Shown: positions 1 through 11,684 of the stretch, one piece after another
How the letters are laid out: every line of letters begins with the position of its first letter
How positions within the stretch are numbered: position 1 is the stretch's first letter
DNA from: Pectobacterium colocasium
Lineage (GTDB): Bacteria; Pseudomonadota; Gammaproteobacteria; Enterobacterales; Enterobacteriaceae
Length of the DNA stretch: 64,000 nt
Assembly: GCF_020181655.1 (NCBI RefSeq)
Contig: NZ_CP084032.1
Location: forward strand, 1 to 64,000
Reading direction: 5' to 3'
The notes under the pieces: generated by a model
Told to the model about the DNA's origin: nothing
Seen by the model: only the letters and a program-made list of their open reading frames with translations
The model's database searches: none
Position numbers and translations under genes: made by a program

Positions 1-1362
1 TTGCAGGATGAGTTACCTGCCACAGAATTCAGTATGTGGATACGCCCGTTGCAGGCGGAGCTGAGTGATAACACTCTGGCGCTCTACGCCCCCAATCGCT
101 TTGTGCTGGATTGGGTTCGTGATAAATACTTAAATAATATCAATGGCCTGCTGAATGATTTCTGCGGGATGGATGCCCCTTTGCTGCGTTTTGAGGTGGG
201 GAGTAAACCGCTGGTTCAGGCTCTCAGCCAGCCTGCACAGCCGCATCACAAGCAGGTCAGTGCTGCGCCTGCGCAGCAGGTACGCTCGGCACCGGTACGT
301 CCAAGCTGGGATAACTCACCGGCACAGGCAGAGCATACCTACCGTTCCAATGTGAATCCCAAGCATACGTTTGATAACTTCGTTGAGGGTAAATCGAACC
401 AGTTAGCACGTGCGGCGGCGCGTCAGGTGGCCGATAACCCCGGTGGCGCCTATAACCCGCTGTTTCTTTATGGCGGTACAGGTTTGGGTAAAACGCACCT
501 GTTGCACGCGGTAGGGAATGGCATCATTGCCCGTAAACCCAACGCGAAGGTGGTCTACATGCACTCCGAGCGTTTTGTGCAGGATATGGTGAAGGCGTTG
601 CAGAACAATGCGATTGAAGAGTTCAAACGCTACTACCGTTCTGTTGATGCACTGCTCATCGATGATATTCAATTCTTTGCTAATAAAGAGCGTTCGCAGG
701 AAGAGTTCTTCCATACCTTCAACGCGCTGCTGGAAGGCAACCAGCAAATCATTCTGACGTCTGACCGTTACCCGAAAGAGATCAACGGTGTGGAAGATCG
801 CCTGAAATCCCGCTTCGGCTGGGGCTTAACGGTCGCGATTGAACCGCCAGAGCTGGAAACCCGCGTGGCGATTCTGATGAAGAAGGCAGATGAAAACGAT
901 ATTCGCCTACCTGGTGAAGTGGCCTTCTTTATTGCTAAGCGCCTGCGTTCTAACGTGCGTGAGCTGGAAGGCGCACTGAACCGTGTTATCGCTAACGCCA
1001 ATTTTACCGGCCGCTCCATCACCATTGATTTTGTGCGTGAAGCGCTGCGCGATTTGCTGGCGTTGCAGGAAAAACTGGTTACTATCGACAATATTCAAAA
1101 GACGGTGGCGGAATACTATAAAATCAAGGTAGCCGACCTGCTGTCTAAACGTCGTTCCCGCTCGGTGGCGCGTCCGCGCCAGATGGCGATGGCGTTGGCG
1201 AAAGAACTGACGAATCACAGCCTGCCGGAAATCGGCGATGCCTTTGGCGGGCGTGACCATACGACGGTGTTGCATGCCTGCCGCAAGATTGAGCAGTTGC
1301 GTGAAGAAAGCCACGACATCAAAGAAGATTTTTCCAATTTAATCAGAACTCTATCGTCATAA
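1..1362 (+). CDS. dnaA: Chromosomal replication initiator DnaA (5' end outside the window)
   Basis: DnaA is the AAA+ ATPase that binds DnaA boxes at oriC and opens the origin. The reading frame is open from base 1. The first codon (TTG) is an internal leucine, because the residues align with E. coli DnaA from about residue 11, so roughly ten N-terminal residues lie upstream. Visible domains are domain I (residues 1-60), a variable linker rich in Q, P and A (70-115), and the AAA+ core with Walker A GGTGLGKT (158-165) and Walker B LLIDDIQ (218-224). The C-terminal DNA-binding domain carries the [11 protein letters not shown] signature. dnaN begins 4 bp after the stop, the usual dnaA-dnaN-recF-gyrB arrangement. 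Confidence 0.98.
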   Translation: MQDELPATEFSMWIRPLQAELSDNTLALYAPNRFVLDWVRDKYLNNINGLLNDFCGMDAPLLRFEVGSKPLVQALSQPAQPHHKQVSAAPAQQVRSAPVRPSWDNSPAQAEHTYRSNVNPKHTFDNFVEGKSNQLARAAARQVADNPGGAYNPLFLYGGTGLGKTHLLHAVGNGIIARKPNAKVVYMHSERFVQDMVKALQNNAIEEFKRYYRSVDALLIDDIQFFANKERSQEEFFHTFNALLEGNQQIILTSDRYPKEINGVEDRLKSRFGWGLTVAIEPPELETRVAILMKKADENDIRLPGEVAFFIAKRLRSNVRELEGALNRVIANANFTGRSITIDFVREALRDLLALQEKLVTIDNIQKTVAEYYKIKVADLLSKRRSRSVARPRQMAMALAKELTNHSLPEIGDAFGGRDHTTVLHACRKIEQLREESHDIKEDFSNLIRTLSS

Positions 1363-1366
1363 CACT

Positions 1367-2467
1367 ATGAAATTTATTGTTGAACGCGAACGTCTGTTAA
1401 AGCCATTACAACAGGTCAGCAGCCCGCTGGGCGGCCGGCCGACTTTACCGATTCTGGGCAACCTGCTGGTTCAGGTGACGGAAGGCGCGCTGTCGCTGAC
1501 CGGTACCGATCTGGAAATGGAAATGGTGGCGAAGGTTGCGCTGACGCAGCCGCATGAGCCAGGTGCCACGACCGTCCCTGCCCGCAAACTGTTTGATATT
1601 TGCCGGGGTTTGCCGGAAGGCGCTGAAATTACCATCATGCTGGATGGCGATCGCATGCTGGTGCGCTCTGGCCGCAGCCGTTTCTCGCTGTCTACGCTAC
1701 CCGCGGCGGATTTCCCTAATCTGGATGACTGGCAGAGCGATGTTGAATTTTCTCTGCCGCAGGCGACGATGAAGCGTTTGATCGAAGCAACACAGTTTTC
1801 GATGGCGCATCAGGATGTTCGCTACTACCTCAACGGTATGTTGTTTGAAACCGAAGGTGAAGAGTTGCGCACAGTCGCGACTGATGGCCACCGTCTGGCG
1901 GTCTGCTCCATGCCAGTTGGCCAACCTTTACCGTCACATTCGGTGATCGTGCCGCGTAAAGGTGTGATGGAGCTGGTGCGTTTGCTGGATGGCGGCGATA
2001 CGCCGTTACAGCTGCAAATCGGTAGCAACAATATTCGCGCGCATGTCGGCGACTTCATTTTTACGTCGAAGCTGGTCGATGGGCGTTTCCCTGATTATCG
2101 CCGCGTATTGCCGAAGAACCCGGATAAAACGTTGGAAGCCAGCTGTGATTTGCTCAAGCAGGCCTTCTCTCGTGCGGCGATTTTATCGAATGAGAAATTC
2201 CGCGGCGTACGCCTGCACCTGATTCAGAATCAGCTCAAAATTACTGCCAACAACCCAGAGCAGGAAGAAGCGGAAGAGATTCTGGATGTGCAGTACGACG
2301 GCACTGAGATGGAAATCGGCTTTAACGTTAGCTATGTGCTGGATGTGCTGAACGCGCTGAAGTGCGACGGTGTTCGTTTGTTGCTGACCGACTCCGTTTC
2401 CAGCGTGCAGATCGAAGATAGCGCCAGCCGGGCGGCGGCCTATGTCGTCATGCCAATGCGGTTGTAG
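1367..2467 (+). CDS. dnaN: DNA polymerase III sliding clamp, beta subunit
   Basis: The beta clamp encircles DNA as a dimer and tethers DNA polymerase III and repair polymerases. The 366-residue product has the standard enterobacterial length and starts MKFIVERERLLKPLQQVS, the highly conserved clamp N-terminus. It ends with AAYVVMPMRL, the conserved C-terminus lining the client-binding pocket. The ATG lies 4 bp after the dnaA stop, consistent with translational coupling. Three repeated clamp domains of about 120 residues are expected and the length fits. Nothing is unusual. Confidence 0.98.
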   Translation: MKFIVERERLLKPLQQVSSPLGGRPTLPILGNLLVQVTEGALSLTGTDLEMEMVAKVALTQPHEPGATTVPARKLFDICRGLPEGAEITIMLDGDRMLVRSGRSRFSLSTLPAADFPNLDDWQSDVEFSLPQATMKRLIEATQFSMAHQDVRYYLNGMLFETEGEELRTVATDGHRLAVCSMPVGQPLPSHSVIVPRKGVMELVRLLDGGDTPLQLQIGSNNIRAHVGDFIFTSKLVDGRFPDYRRVLPKNPDKTLEASCDLLKQAFSRAAILSNEKFRGVRLHLIQNQLKITANNPEQEEAEEILDVQYDGTEMEIGFNVSYVLDVLNALKCDGVRLLLTDSVSSVQIEDSASRAAAYVVMPMRL

Positions 2468-2514
2468 AATTATCGGGCAAGTCTACTTGCCCTCCCATAT
2501 AAGATATCTGCAAC

Positions 2515-3600
2515 ATGGCTCTCACTCGTCTTCTCATCAAAGATTTCCGCAATATCGAAGCGGCCGATCTGGCGCTGGTTCCCGGTTTCAATTTTTTAGT
2601 GGGTGCCAACGGCAGCGGTAAAACCAGCGTACTGGAAGCGATTTATACGCTAGGGCACGGACGGGCGTTTCGTAGCATTCAGGCGGGGCGTGTCATCCGT
2701 CATGACCAGCCTGAGTTTGTGCTGCATGGCCGTATTGATGGCACAGAAACGGAGCGCTCCGTCGGGTTAAGCAAAAACCGTCAGGGCGACAGCAAGGTGC
2801 GGATTGACGGCAGCGACGGCCATAAAGTCGCTGAACTGGCGCAACTGCTGCCGATACAGCTGATCACCCCGGAAGGATTTACCCTGCTCAACGGTGGGCC
2901 GAAGTTTCGTCGCGCCTTTCTCGACTGGGGGTGTTTCCATAACGAACCCGGTTTTTTCGCGGCCTGGAGCAACATGAAGCGTTTGTTGCGCCAGCGTAAT
3001 GCGGCGCTGCGTCAGGTGAGTCACTATGGGCAGCTCAGAGCCTGGGATCAGGAACTGGTGCCACTGGCGGAACGTATCAGCGAATGGCGTGCGCAATACA
3101 GTGCGGCGATTGCCAATGATATCGCCACGACCTGTACGCAATTTCTGCCTGAATTTTCTCTCAGTTTCTCTTTCCAGCGCGGCTGGGATAAAGAAAGTGA
3201 GTATGCAGAACTGCTGGAACGGCAGTTCGAACGCGACCGTATGTTAGGTTATACGGCGCTGGGGCCGCATAAAGCCGACTTCCGCATCCGCGCCAGCGGC
3301 GTGGCGGTCGAGGATATGCTGTCCCGTGGTCAGCTCAAGCTGCTGATGTGTGCGCTGAGGCTGGCTCAGGGTGAATTTCTCACCCGTCAGAACGGACTCC
3401 GCTGTCTGTATCTGATTGATGATTTTGCTTCCGAACTGGATAGTACCCGCCGCCGTTTGCTGGCTGAACGGTTGAAAGCCACCCATGCACAGGTTTTTGT
3501 CAGCGCGGTCAGCGCTGAGCAGATAGAAGACATGGTTGGTGAAAAGGGCAAGATGTTCCGCGTGGAACAGGGTAAAATAACGGTTCAATCACAGGACTAA
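2515..3600 (+). CDS. recF: DNA replication and repair protein RecF
   Basis: RecF is an SMC/ABC-like ATPase that works with RecO and RecR to load RecA at single-strand gaps. The 361-residue product has Walker A GANGSGKT near residues 30-37, an ABC-type signature [16 protein letters not shown] late in the protein, and Walker [13 protein letters not shown]. The length matches E. coli RecF closely (about 357). It sits between dnaN and gyrB as in most gammaproteobacteria. A 47-bp gap separates it from dnaN, with no terminator in it. Confidence 0.98.
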
Positions 3601-6036
<2,436 letters not shown>

Positions 6037-6125
6037 TTTAGATAAATTCTGACCGTTGATAAGTCTTTCTGAAGAGTGAAAACGGTGATAATGGAATAGA
6101 AGAGTAAAGCGTTTGCGCCATGGAC

Positions 6126-6177
6126 AAAAGCGTCAGGAGCGCTTTTGAACGTCGCTTGCGACGGCCCTGTAAGGGTG
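6126..6177 (-). repeat. Intergenic repeat, copy 1 (inverted orientation)
   Basis: This segment reads, on the minus strand, the same core as the copies at 6327-6389 and 53918-53980: GGGCCGTCGC, then CGACGTT, then an A-rich run and two CG-rich steps. It forms an inverted pair with the 6327 copy, about 150 bp away. A short hairpin (arms GAATCTC and GAGATTC, 6178-6199) follows. The core is compatible with a species-specific palindromic repeat; I cannot name the family. Confidence 0.6.
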
Positions 6178-6287
6178 AATCTCAGGGATGAGATTCATAT
6201 CTGCGCAATCCGAGCGCACAGGGATGTGTTTACAGCGTCTTTACGATCTATCCATTATCACCGCTCGATCGGTTTATCAGCAACCTG

Positions 6288-6317
6288 AGCCAGCTCCCTG
6301 CGAAGCTGGCTTTTTTT
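6288..6317 (+). terminator. Rho-independent terminator downstream of gyrB
   Basis: An 8-bp stem AGCCAGCT (6288-6295) and AGCTGGCT (6304-6311), with an 8-nt loop, runs into seven Ts (6311-6317). It lies about 250 bp beyond the gyrB stop, so the transcript would include the inverted repeat copy 1. Confidence 0.85.
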
Positions 6318-6326
6318 ATGACGAGC

Positions 6327-6389
6327 TTCCTGCCCGCCACCCTTTGGGCCGTCGCGAGCGACGTTGAAAAACGCTCCCTACGTTTTTTT
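6327..6389 (+). repeat. Intergenic repeat, copy 2
   Basis: A 63-bp unit beginning TTCCTGCCCGCCA, then GGGCCGTCGC, CGACGTT and a T-rich end. It matches the unit at 53918-53980 at the same length and is inverted relative to 6126-6177. The internal dyad GTCGC-GAGC-GAC gives hairpin potential. Confidence 0.65.
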
Positions 6390-6400
6390 ATATCTTTTCA

Positions 6401-7588
6401 TCAGGCCGGCGCACGCCGTTTGGCGCTGCGCATTTCCTGTAGCAGAGTGATAAACGCCGTGATCAGCATAAAGATGACGGCAGACCAGAAAATGGCGTGA
6501 GGGTGACCGTGATCCAGCAGCCAGCCGAATAGCACCGGCCCCGCCGCCCCGCCGATGTTGAAGCCAGTAGAAACAATCCCAAATACCCGTCCTTCCGCGC
6601 CCGGCGGTGAGGCGGCACGCACCAGCATATCCCGAGAGGGCGCGATCATACCGGAGAGGAAACCGGCAGCAGCCAGCAACGGCACCAGCACGAGAGTCGG
6701 TAAGGAATACAGGGCAACAATACTGACCAGCACGGCGGTCACGGCCAGCGCCGCTGTCGCTACCAGCCCATGACGCCTGGTTTTATCCGCCAATGCGCCG
6801 CCAGCCAGTACGCCAAAGGCGCTGGCGAACAGGAATGCGGTAAGCGCCACGTTAGCCTGTGATAGCGACAAATCGTAGCCCGTAACTAGCGCCGTCACCG
6901 AGAAGTTCTGGATTGACCCCGTACTTAAATTCAGCAGCAGGAACAGAATCAACAGCGCCAGAATCGGCAGTGTGAACACAGGCGCACGCACTTTGCCTGG
7001 CTGGGTGCTTGTCACCGCAGGCTTCACTCGGCTAGGTTCATCGCGATCGGTCAGAAGCAGTGGTATCGTCAGTAAGCCGATGATGCCAGAAACGATGAAG
7101 GCGCTATTGATGCCGGAAAAGGCGGCGATGGACAGCAAAATGCCGGGCGCAATGGCCGTACCCAGAAAGCCGGAGAAGGTATGCACCGAGAAGGCGCGGC
7201 CCATACGTTTTTCATCAATACCGCGCGACAGTAAGGCGTAATCCGCCGGGTGATAAACCGCGTTTGCCACGCCAGCCAGCCCCATCGCGGCGACCAGCCA
7301 AACATAGCTGCCTGAGAAACCGAGCGAGAGAAAACAGAGGCTTCCGAGCGCTAAGCCTGCGGTTAATGTGCGGCGCGCACCGATGCGGTCCACCATAAAA
7401 CCAATCGGCGTCTGTACACAGGCGGAGACAATGTTGAATACGCTGAGCGCAAACCCAAGTTCAACAAAACTGATATCGCGCTGGGCTGATAGCAGCGGAA
7501 TAAGTGCAGGTAGCACCATCATATGGAAGTGACTCACCAAATGCGCTGATGAGATTTGCGCCAGTAGCGGTAATTTTATGAATTTCAT
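6401..7588 (-). CDS. Major facilitator superfamily transporter
   Basis: A 395-residue inner-membrane protein with about twelve hydrophobic segments. The MFS loop 2-3 signature appears as GFMVDRIGARRTL (about residues 63-75), and a second copy of the motif (GGALADKTRRHG) follows the middle of the protein, as in two 6-helix halves. The sequence style (SHLVSHFHMMVLPALIPLL near the N-terminus) resembles the fosmidomycin-resistance/Fsr-like branch, so drug or metabolite efflux is plausible, but the substrate cannot be read from sequence. It converges on the gyrB terminator. The ribosome-binding site is weak (TAAG-like). Confidence 0.85.
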   Translation of the reverse strand: MKFIKLPLLAQISSAHLVSHFHMMVLPALIPLLSAQRDISFVELGFALSVFNIVSACVQTPIGFMVDRIGARRTLTAGLALGSLCFLSLGFSGSYVWLVAAMGLAGVANAVYHPADYALLSRGIDEKRMGRAFSVHTFSGFLGTAIAPGILLSIAAFSGINSAFIVSGIIGLLTIPLLLTDRDEPSRVKPAVTSTQPGKVRAPVFTLPILALLILFLLLNLSTGSIQNFSVTALVTGYDLSLSQANVALTAFLFASAFGVLAGGALADKTRRHGLVATAALAVTAVLVSIVALYSLPTLVLVPLLAAAGFLSGMIAPSRDMLVRAASPPGAEGRVFGIVSTGFNIGGAAGPVLFGWLLDHGHPHAIFWSAVIFMLITAFITLLQEMRSAKRRAPA

Positions 7589-7754
7589 ATATATTTGTAG
7601 CTTACGGGTCTGTAGATTTTATTATCGTGAGAGCTGGCGCAAGGACTGGGCGTCACTCCCTGGCAAAGGGATCATAAGGTTAGCATATTACTTATATCAT
7701 CTATGGTGAATATTGATACCCGCCTTTTCGGCAGAATAGGGAGAGAGTAGCGTG

Positions 7755-8120
7755 ATGATCAAATCATATTTGGGTGGGTGTTTATGTGGGCAGATTCGGT
7801 TCAGAGCAACGGGTGAACCGGGCAATCCCCATGCCTGCTCCTGTACTTATTGCCAGCAGCATTCCGGTGCGCCAACGCTGTTGTGGGTTGAGTTTCCCCG
7901 GTCAGCGGTTGAGTGGATTGGTGAAGGCGGAGAGCCCGCGCGCTATCGGTCGTCTGATTACTCCAGCCGGGCTTTTTGCCCGCACTGCGGCAGCACGCTG
8001 GGAGCGATTGATGATGAGCCAACCATTGCGCTGACAATTGGAAATTTTGATGAGAAAAACAGCCCGGAGCTGAAGCCAACGTCACATTCGTTCGAGGACG
8101 GCTGCCCACGTTGGGAATAA
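7755..8120 (+). CDS. GFA/CENP-V-fold zinc-binding protein
   Basis: A 121-residue protein of the GFA (glutathione-dependent formaldehyde-activating enzyme) family. Cysteine motifs are in the family order: CLCG near residue 10, CSCTYCQQHSG near 30, and CPHCGS near 78, which coordinate structural and catalytic zinc in this fold. True S-hydroxymethylglutathione synthase activity is rare among such small homologues, so the reaction is unknown. The ATG at 7755 is preferred to the adjacent GTG at 7752; an AGAGAG-type ribosome-binding site precedes it. It is a single gene, converging on the chemoreceptor gene. Confidence 0.85.
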   Translation: MIKSYLGGCLCGQIRFRATGEPGNPHACSCTYCQQHSGAPTLLWVEFPRSAVEWIGEGGEPARYRSSDYSSRAFCPHCGSTLGAIDDEPTIALTIGNFDEKNSPELKPTSHSFEDGCPRWE

Positions 8121-8122
8121 TG

Positions 8123-8144
8123 CACGGGCCGTTTCCGGCCCGTG
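8123..8144. terminator. Hairpin between convergent genes
   Basis: A perfect 8-bp stem CACGGGCC (8123-8130) and GGCCCGTG (8137-8144) with a 6-nt loop, 2 bp after the GFA gene stop and before the end of the opposing chemoreceptor gene. There is no T tract, so it may be a weak or Rho-assisted bidirectional terminator. Confidence 0.5.
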
Positions 8145-8168
8145 TGGGGAGTGGGTGAAGAAGGAGGA

Positions 8169-10172
8169 TTACGAGAGCTTGAAGACCAGCACTGTCTGGG
8201 CGAGCTGTCTGGCCTGTTCTTCCAGCGACGCGGCCGCAGCCGTGGCTTCCTGCACCAGTGCTGCGTTCTGCTGGGTGACGCCGTCCATCTCATGAACGGC
8301 CTGTGTCACCTGGCTGATCCCACGCGATTGTTCGTCCGATGCGGAGACGATCTCATCCATGATGTCTTTTACCGACGTGACGGCACGCAGCATGTCCTGC
8401 ATGGTCTCACCGGCGCTCTGAACCAGCGTGACGCCGCTGTCGACGCGGCTGGCGGATTCCGTAATCAGCGCGGTGATATCTTTTACGGCACTGGCGCTGC
8501 GCTGCGCGAGGTTACGCACCTCGTTGGCAACAACGGCAAAACCGCGCCCTTGTTCGCCCGCTCTGGCGGCTTCCACCGCCGCGTTGAGTGCCAGAATATT
8601 GGTTTGGAACGCGATACCATTGATGATGCTGGTAATGTCGGCAATTTTCTTCGAACTGTCGTCGATTTCACTCATAATGTGAACAACCTGACCGACTATC
8701 TTGTCACCTTTCTGAGCGATGTGGGCCGCGTTCTGCGCCAGTGTGGTGGCGTTATGGGCGTTATCCGCATTCTGTTTTACCGTCGCCGTAATCTGCTCCA
8801 TGCTGGCGGCAGTTTCTTCCAGAGCCGCCGCCTGTTGCTCGGTACGGGAAGCCAGATCGGTGTTGCCTGCCGCAATTTCCGTCGCGCCGTGGCTGACGGA
8901 TTCGCTGGTGCTAATCAGCTGCTCGGCGATACCCCTCAACTGTGCCTGCATGGCGTTCATGGCGTAAAAAATACTGCTGTCGTCCTTCGGTTGTACGGGG
9001 ATGGTTTGCGTTAAATCCCCCTGCGCGACGGACAGGGCGATCTGCGCCGCCTGAGAAGGTTCCCCACCGATAGGACGAGCGACCTTGCGGTTAAATATGA
9101 TGCCCAGTACGCCGGAAACCACCACGATACTCAGTACCATCAGCAGCAGCCCCAGGTTCCGCTGCTGCACCGTTTTCGCCATCACCACATTGACCGGAGC
9201 TGACAGGCCGAGTATCCAAGGCGTGCCGGTATTGCCGATGGTGACTGGCACATACACGTTAAACGCTGGCGTGTTCAGCACAGCATTGTCACGTTCAATC
9301 TGATAAGGCTGCCCTGTCGTGACATGCTCAAGCAGCGTTGGGTCGTTTTCAATTTTTTTGGTCACCCGGGCTTTGTCTGGGTGAGAAATGTAGGCGCCAG
9401 TGTGGGACAGCAGTTGGGCGTAGCCCGTTCCCTCATAGGGTTTTATGTTGTTGGTCAGCTGTTGCAGCGTATCCAGCGAGAAATCCGCGGTAACGGAGCC
9501 GTAAAATTTGTTGTTGATGATGATGGGCACGGCAATGGAGGTCAGCAGGACATCGACGCCTTTGTAAGGGTAGCTATACGGTTCCAGAATCACTTCTTTC
9601 TGGAGTTTCTTCGGCAGCAGATAGTAATCGCCGCTGCCGGGCGTTTCATAATCCACCAGATTATGCAGCGCAACGTTGCCTGCGGTATCGCGGTCGACAT
9701 AACGGACGAAGCGGCCTTGCGGATCCTGATCGGGCTGGCCAGCGTACTCTCGATCTTTGCCGTCGAACGCATCTGGTTCCCATGCCAGCGACATCGAAAG
9801 GAAATCAGGGTGGCTCTTCAGCGCATTCTTCAGCAGTGTTTCTGCGGTTTTCCGATCGGCGTTGCCTGCTTCTTGCAGGCTGACAACGCTCTGCACCAGA
9901 TTGCGCGCTGCATGGAGTGCGACATCCAGTTTTTGCTGAATCAGGTAGCTGTTGGTATACGCCGTTTGCTCAAGATACTGCTGTGCGATGGTCTTTTGCT
10001 GCTGGCCGGATTGCCAGATCAGCAGGCCGATAGTGAGAATAAAACCGAGTGCGATAGTGGTAACGCCTGCCAGTAGCATCAGCGTCCGTGTGCTGAGTTT
10101 TCTTTTTGACGCGTCTGGTGAGGCGTGGATGTATGGGGTGCTGTGATTAACCGGTAACAGTGTTGTAGACAT
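8169..10172 (-). CDS. Methyl-accepting chemotaxis protein (Cache-type sensor)
   Basis: A 667-residue chemoreceptor. An N-terminal membrane helix (about residues 30-52) is followed by a long periplasmic Cache-like sensor region containing [18 protein letters not shown] and the Cache-type segment [17 protein letters not shown]. Then come a second membrane helix ([19 protein letters not shown]), a HAMP region and the signalling hairpin whose tip reads [20 protein letters not shown]. No C-terminal NWETF-type pentapeptide for CheR/CheB docking is present. The start at 10172 ([10 protein letters not shown]) has AGGGGAT upstream; a further in-frame ATG at 10241 lacks a ribosome-binding site. The ligand is unknown. 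A CRP-type site lies at 10306. Confidence 0.93.
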   Translation of the reverse strand: MSTTLLPVNHSTPYIHASPDASKRKLSTRTLMLLAGVTTIALGFILTIGLLIWQSGQQQKTIAQQYLEQTAYTNSYLIQQKLDVALHAARNLVQSVVSLQEAGNADRKTAETLLKNALKSHPDFLSMSLAWEPDAFDGKDREYAGQPDQDPQGRFVRYVDRDTAGNVALHNLVDYETPGSGDYYLLPKKLQKEVILEPYSYPYKGVDVLLTSIAVPIIINNKFYGSVTADFSLDTLQQLTNNIKPYEGTGYAQLLSHTGAYISHPDKARVTKKIENDPTLLEHVTTGQPYQIERDNAVLNTPAFNVYVPVTIGNTGTPWILGLSAPVNVVMAKTVQQRNLGLLLMVLSIVVVSGVLGIIFNRKVARPIGGEPSQAAQIALSVAQGDLTQTIPVQPKDDSSIFYAMNAMQAQLRGIAEQLISTSESVSHGATEIAAGNTDLASRTEQQAAALEETAASMEQITATVKQNADNAHNATTLAQNAAHIAQKGDKIVGQVVHIMSEIDDSSKKIADITSIINGIAFQTNILALNAAVEAARAGEQGRGFAVVANEVRNLAQRSASAVKDITALITESASRVDSGVTLVQSAGETMQDMLRAVTSVKDIMDEIVSASDEQSRGISQVTQAVHEMDGVTQQNAALVQEATAAAASLEEQARQLAQTVLVFKLS

Positions 10173-10202
10173 ATGCGTAATATCCCCTGGGATATAAGCG
10201 CC

Positions 10203-10225
10203 TATACCCGTCAATTTAGGGTATA
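10203..10225. repeat. Possible ERIC remnant (two termini fused)
   Basis: The sequence reads as the inverted right end of an ERIC element (ATACCCGTCA, 10204-10213) joined directly to the inverted left end (ATTTAGGGTAT, 10214-10224), as if the whole interior had been deleted. It lies just upstream of the chemoreceptor start. The match is short and could be chance. Confidence 0.35.
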
Positions 10226-10305
10226 TGGGTGCTTTTTTCATAAAAGAATCAGTGCATTACTGTCCTTTGTTTTTTATGGGCATTCCCTTATATGACTCGT
10301 ATTTT

Positions 10306-10321
10306 TGTGATGAAAATCACA
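10306..10321. promoter_or_regulatory. CRP-type binding site upstream of the chemoreceptor
   Basis: TGTGA, six bases, then TCACA is a perfect match to both CRP half-sites. It lies about 135 bp upstream of the chemoreceptor start at 10172, in a gene-free gap (10173-10456) between that gene and the end of the AscG-like gene. Catabolite control of the chemoreceptor is inferred. Confidence 0.6.
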
Positions 10322-10456
10322 ATTGTATTATCGGCGGGAAGCAATATCCCTTTAGGCTATTCACGAAAATGTCACAAATCAGCGCAGCCATAAACGGGCA
10401 TTAATGTGATGACGGAGGCAAGGTGAGGCATGACACCTCACCGAGTGAGCGATGGG

Positions 10457-11470
10457 TTAAGCGGCGGGGCCTTTGCTGATGGAGTCGCGGATAATCAATT
10501 CGCCTTTGAAGTCTGGCGCAGGCAGGATGGTTTCACCTTCCAGCCGACACAGCAGCTTCTCAAGGGTATAGTTAATCATCTCTGCGACGGGGACGTGCAC
10601 GGTAGTGAGCGGCGGGTAGAACCATGAGGCCATCGGCAAATCGTCGAACCCCAACAGCGAAACGTCCTGCGGAATCGTCAGGCCGTGTTCGCGCAACGCT
10701 TTTGCCGCGCCAATCGCCATATCGTCATTGCTGGCGACCAGTGCACTGAAGGTGGCCGCCTGTTGCAGCAGGATTTTTGCTGCCGTATAGCCGCTATCAT
10801 GGGTCCAGTCGCCGGGTGCAACCCGCTTGTCGCTATAGGGAATCCCATTTTCCTCCAGCGCTTGCCGGTAGCCCGCTAGTCGGCTCGCGCCAGTGGGAGA
10901 ATTCGCCGATCCGCAGATAAACGCAATATCACGGTGACCCTGCGCAATCAGGTAGTTGACGGCATTATGGCCGTGTTGTTGGTGGTCGGCGCAGATACTG
11001 TTGTCACCGTGCCGATGCAGCGTACGGTTGACGACCATGATCGGCTGTTCATGCTGTTCGATGATGCTTTCCAGTGCATCGATAGAAAGAAAGCGCGGAT
11101 AGATAATGACGGCATCGCAGCGTAAATCGAGCAGAAACTGAATCGCTTCCCGTTCTTCTTCGGCGCTGTGTTTGCCGTCCGCCATGATGAGCTGCCGCCC
11201 GTATTTTTCCGTCATCGTCGCCGTTTGGAACAGCAATTCACTGAAATAGGGGCCGCTGTATAGCGTGTTGGTCACGACCAAACCAATGATTTGCGATTTG
11301 CTCGTGGCGAGCTGGCGCGCCAGCAGGTTGGGCCGGTAGCCAATCTCTTCGATCGCCCGGAATACCCGATCCCGCGTGGTTTTACTGACGTAGTTATTTC
11401 CCGTCAGCACGCGTGATACGGTGGCCTTGGAGACACCGGCTTTTTTCGCTACATCGAGCATGGTTACCAT
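10457..11470 (-). CDS. ascG: LacI-family repressor, AscG-like
   Basis: A 337-residue LacI/GalR regulator. The N-terminal helix-turn-helix reads MVTMLDVAKKAGVSKATVS, and the hinge helix PNLLARQLA leads into a periplasmic-binding-protein-like sugar domain (LVVTNTLYSGPYF, MADGKHSAEEEREAIQFLLD). The length and these segments agree closely with E. coli AscG, the arbutin/salicin/cellobiose-operon repressor. The start at 11470 fits the family; the frame extends further upstream without support. It is divergent from a PTS operon, with a palindromic operator between (11615-11636). The inducer is presumably a phospho-beta-glucoside or the free sugar (inference). Confidence 0.9.
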   Translation of the reverse strand: MVTMLDVAKKAGVSKATVSRVLTGNNYVSKTTRDRVFRAIEEIGYRPNLLARQLATSKSQIIGLVVTNTLYSGPYFSELLFQTATMTEKYGRQLIMADGKHSAEEEREAIQFLLDLRCDAVIIYPRFLSIDALESIIEQHEQPIMVVNRTLHRHGDNSICADHQQHGHNAVNYLIAQGHRDIAFICGSANSPTGASRLAGYRQALEENGIPYSDKRVAPGDWTHDSGYTAAKILLQQAATFSALVASNDDMAIGAAKALREHGLTIPQDVSLLGFDDLPMASWFYPPLTTVHVPVAEMINYTLEKLLCRLEGETILPAPDFKGELIIRDSISKGPAA

Positions 11471-11614
11471 CGTACTTTCCCGTTCTCCTTTTGCGCAGCT
11501 TGATGCCGTCATTATAGGGAAAAATCCTCCTTTTTTATCATCAATGGCGAATGTAGGGATAAAAATATTCTCCACTTGCGCTATTTATGATCGCCTTCAA
11601 AAAACAGTAAAAAC

Positions 11615-11636
11615 AATATGAAACCGGTTGCATATT
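11615..11636. promoter_or_regulatory. AscG/LacI-type operator
   Basis: A 22-bp palindrome with one mismatched pair: arms AATATG (11615-11620) and CATATT (11631-11636) around the core AAACCGGTTG. The central CCGG with flanking AAA/TTG fits the AscG operator type (GAAACCGGTTTC). It sits 145 bp upstream of the repressor start and 49 bp upstream of the PTS IIB start, so it can control both directions. Confidence 0.7.
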
Positions 11637-11684
11637 ATTTTTCGTCTTGCTTGAATAATAAAAAAACGGACGGTGAGGTGCAGT

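Noticed and set aside
1..1400. Chromosomal origin next to dnaA
   Set aside because: No cluster of DnaA boxes or AT-rich 13-mers is visible, and in Enterobacterales oriC lies away from dnaA near mioC/gidA.
6318..6500. 60-codon frame after gyrB
   Set aside because: It lies over a repeat and the end of the MFS gene on the other strand; there is no coding evidence.
8142..9014. Long plus-strand frame (290 codons) opposite the chemoreceptor
   Set aside because: It is antisense to the highly conserved MCP signalling domain, whose codon pattern explains the open frame; it has no family match.
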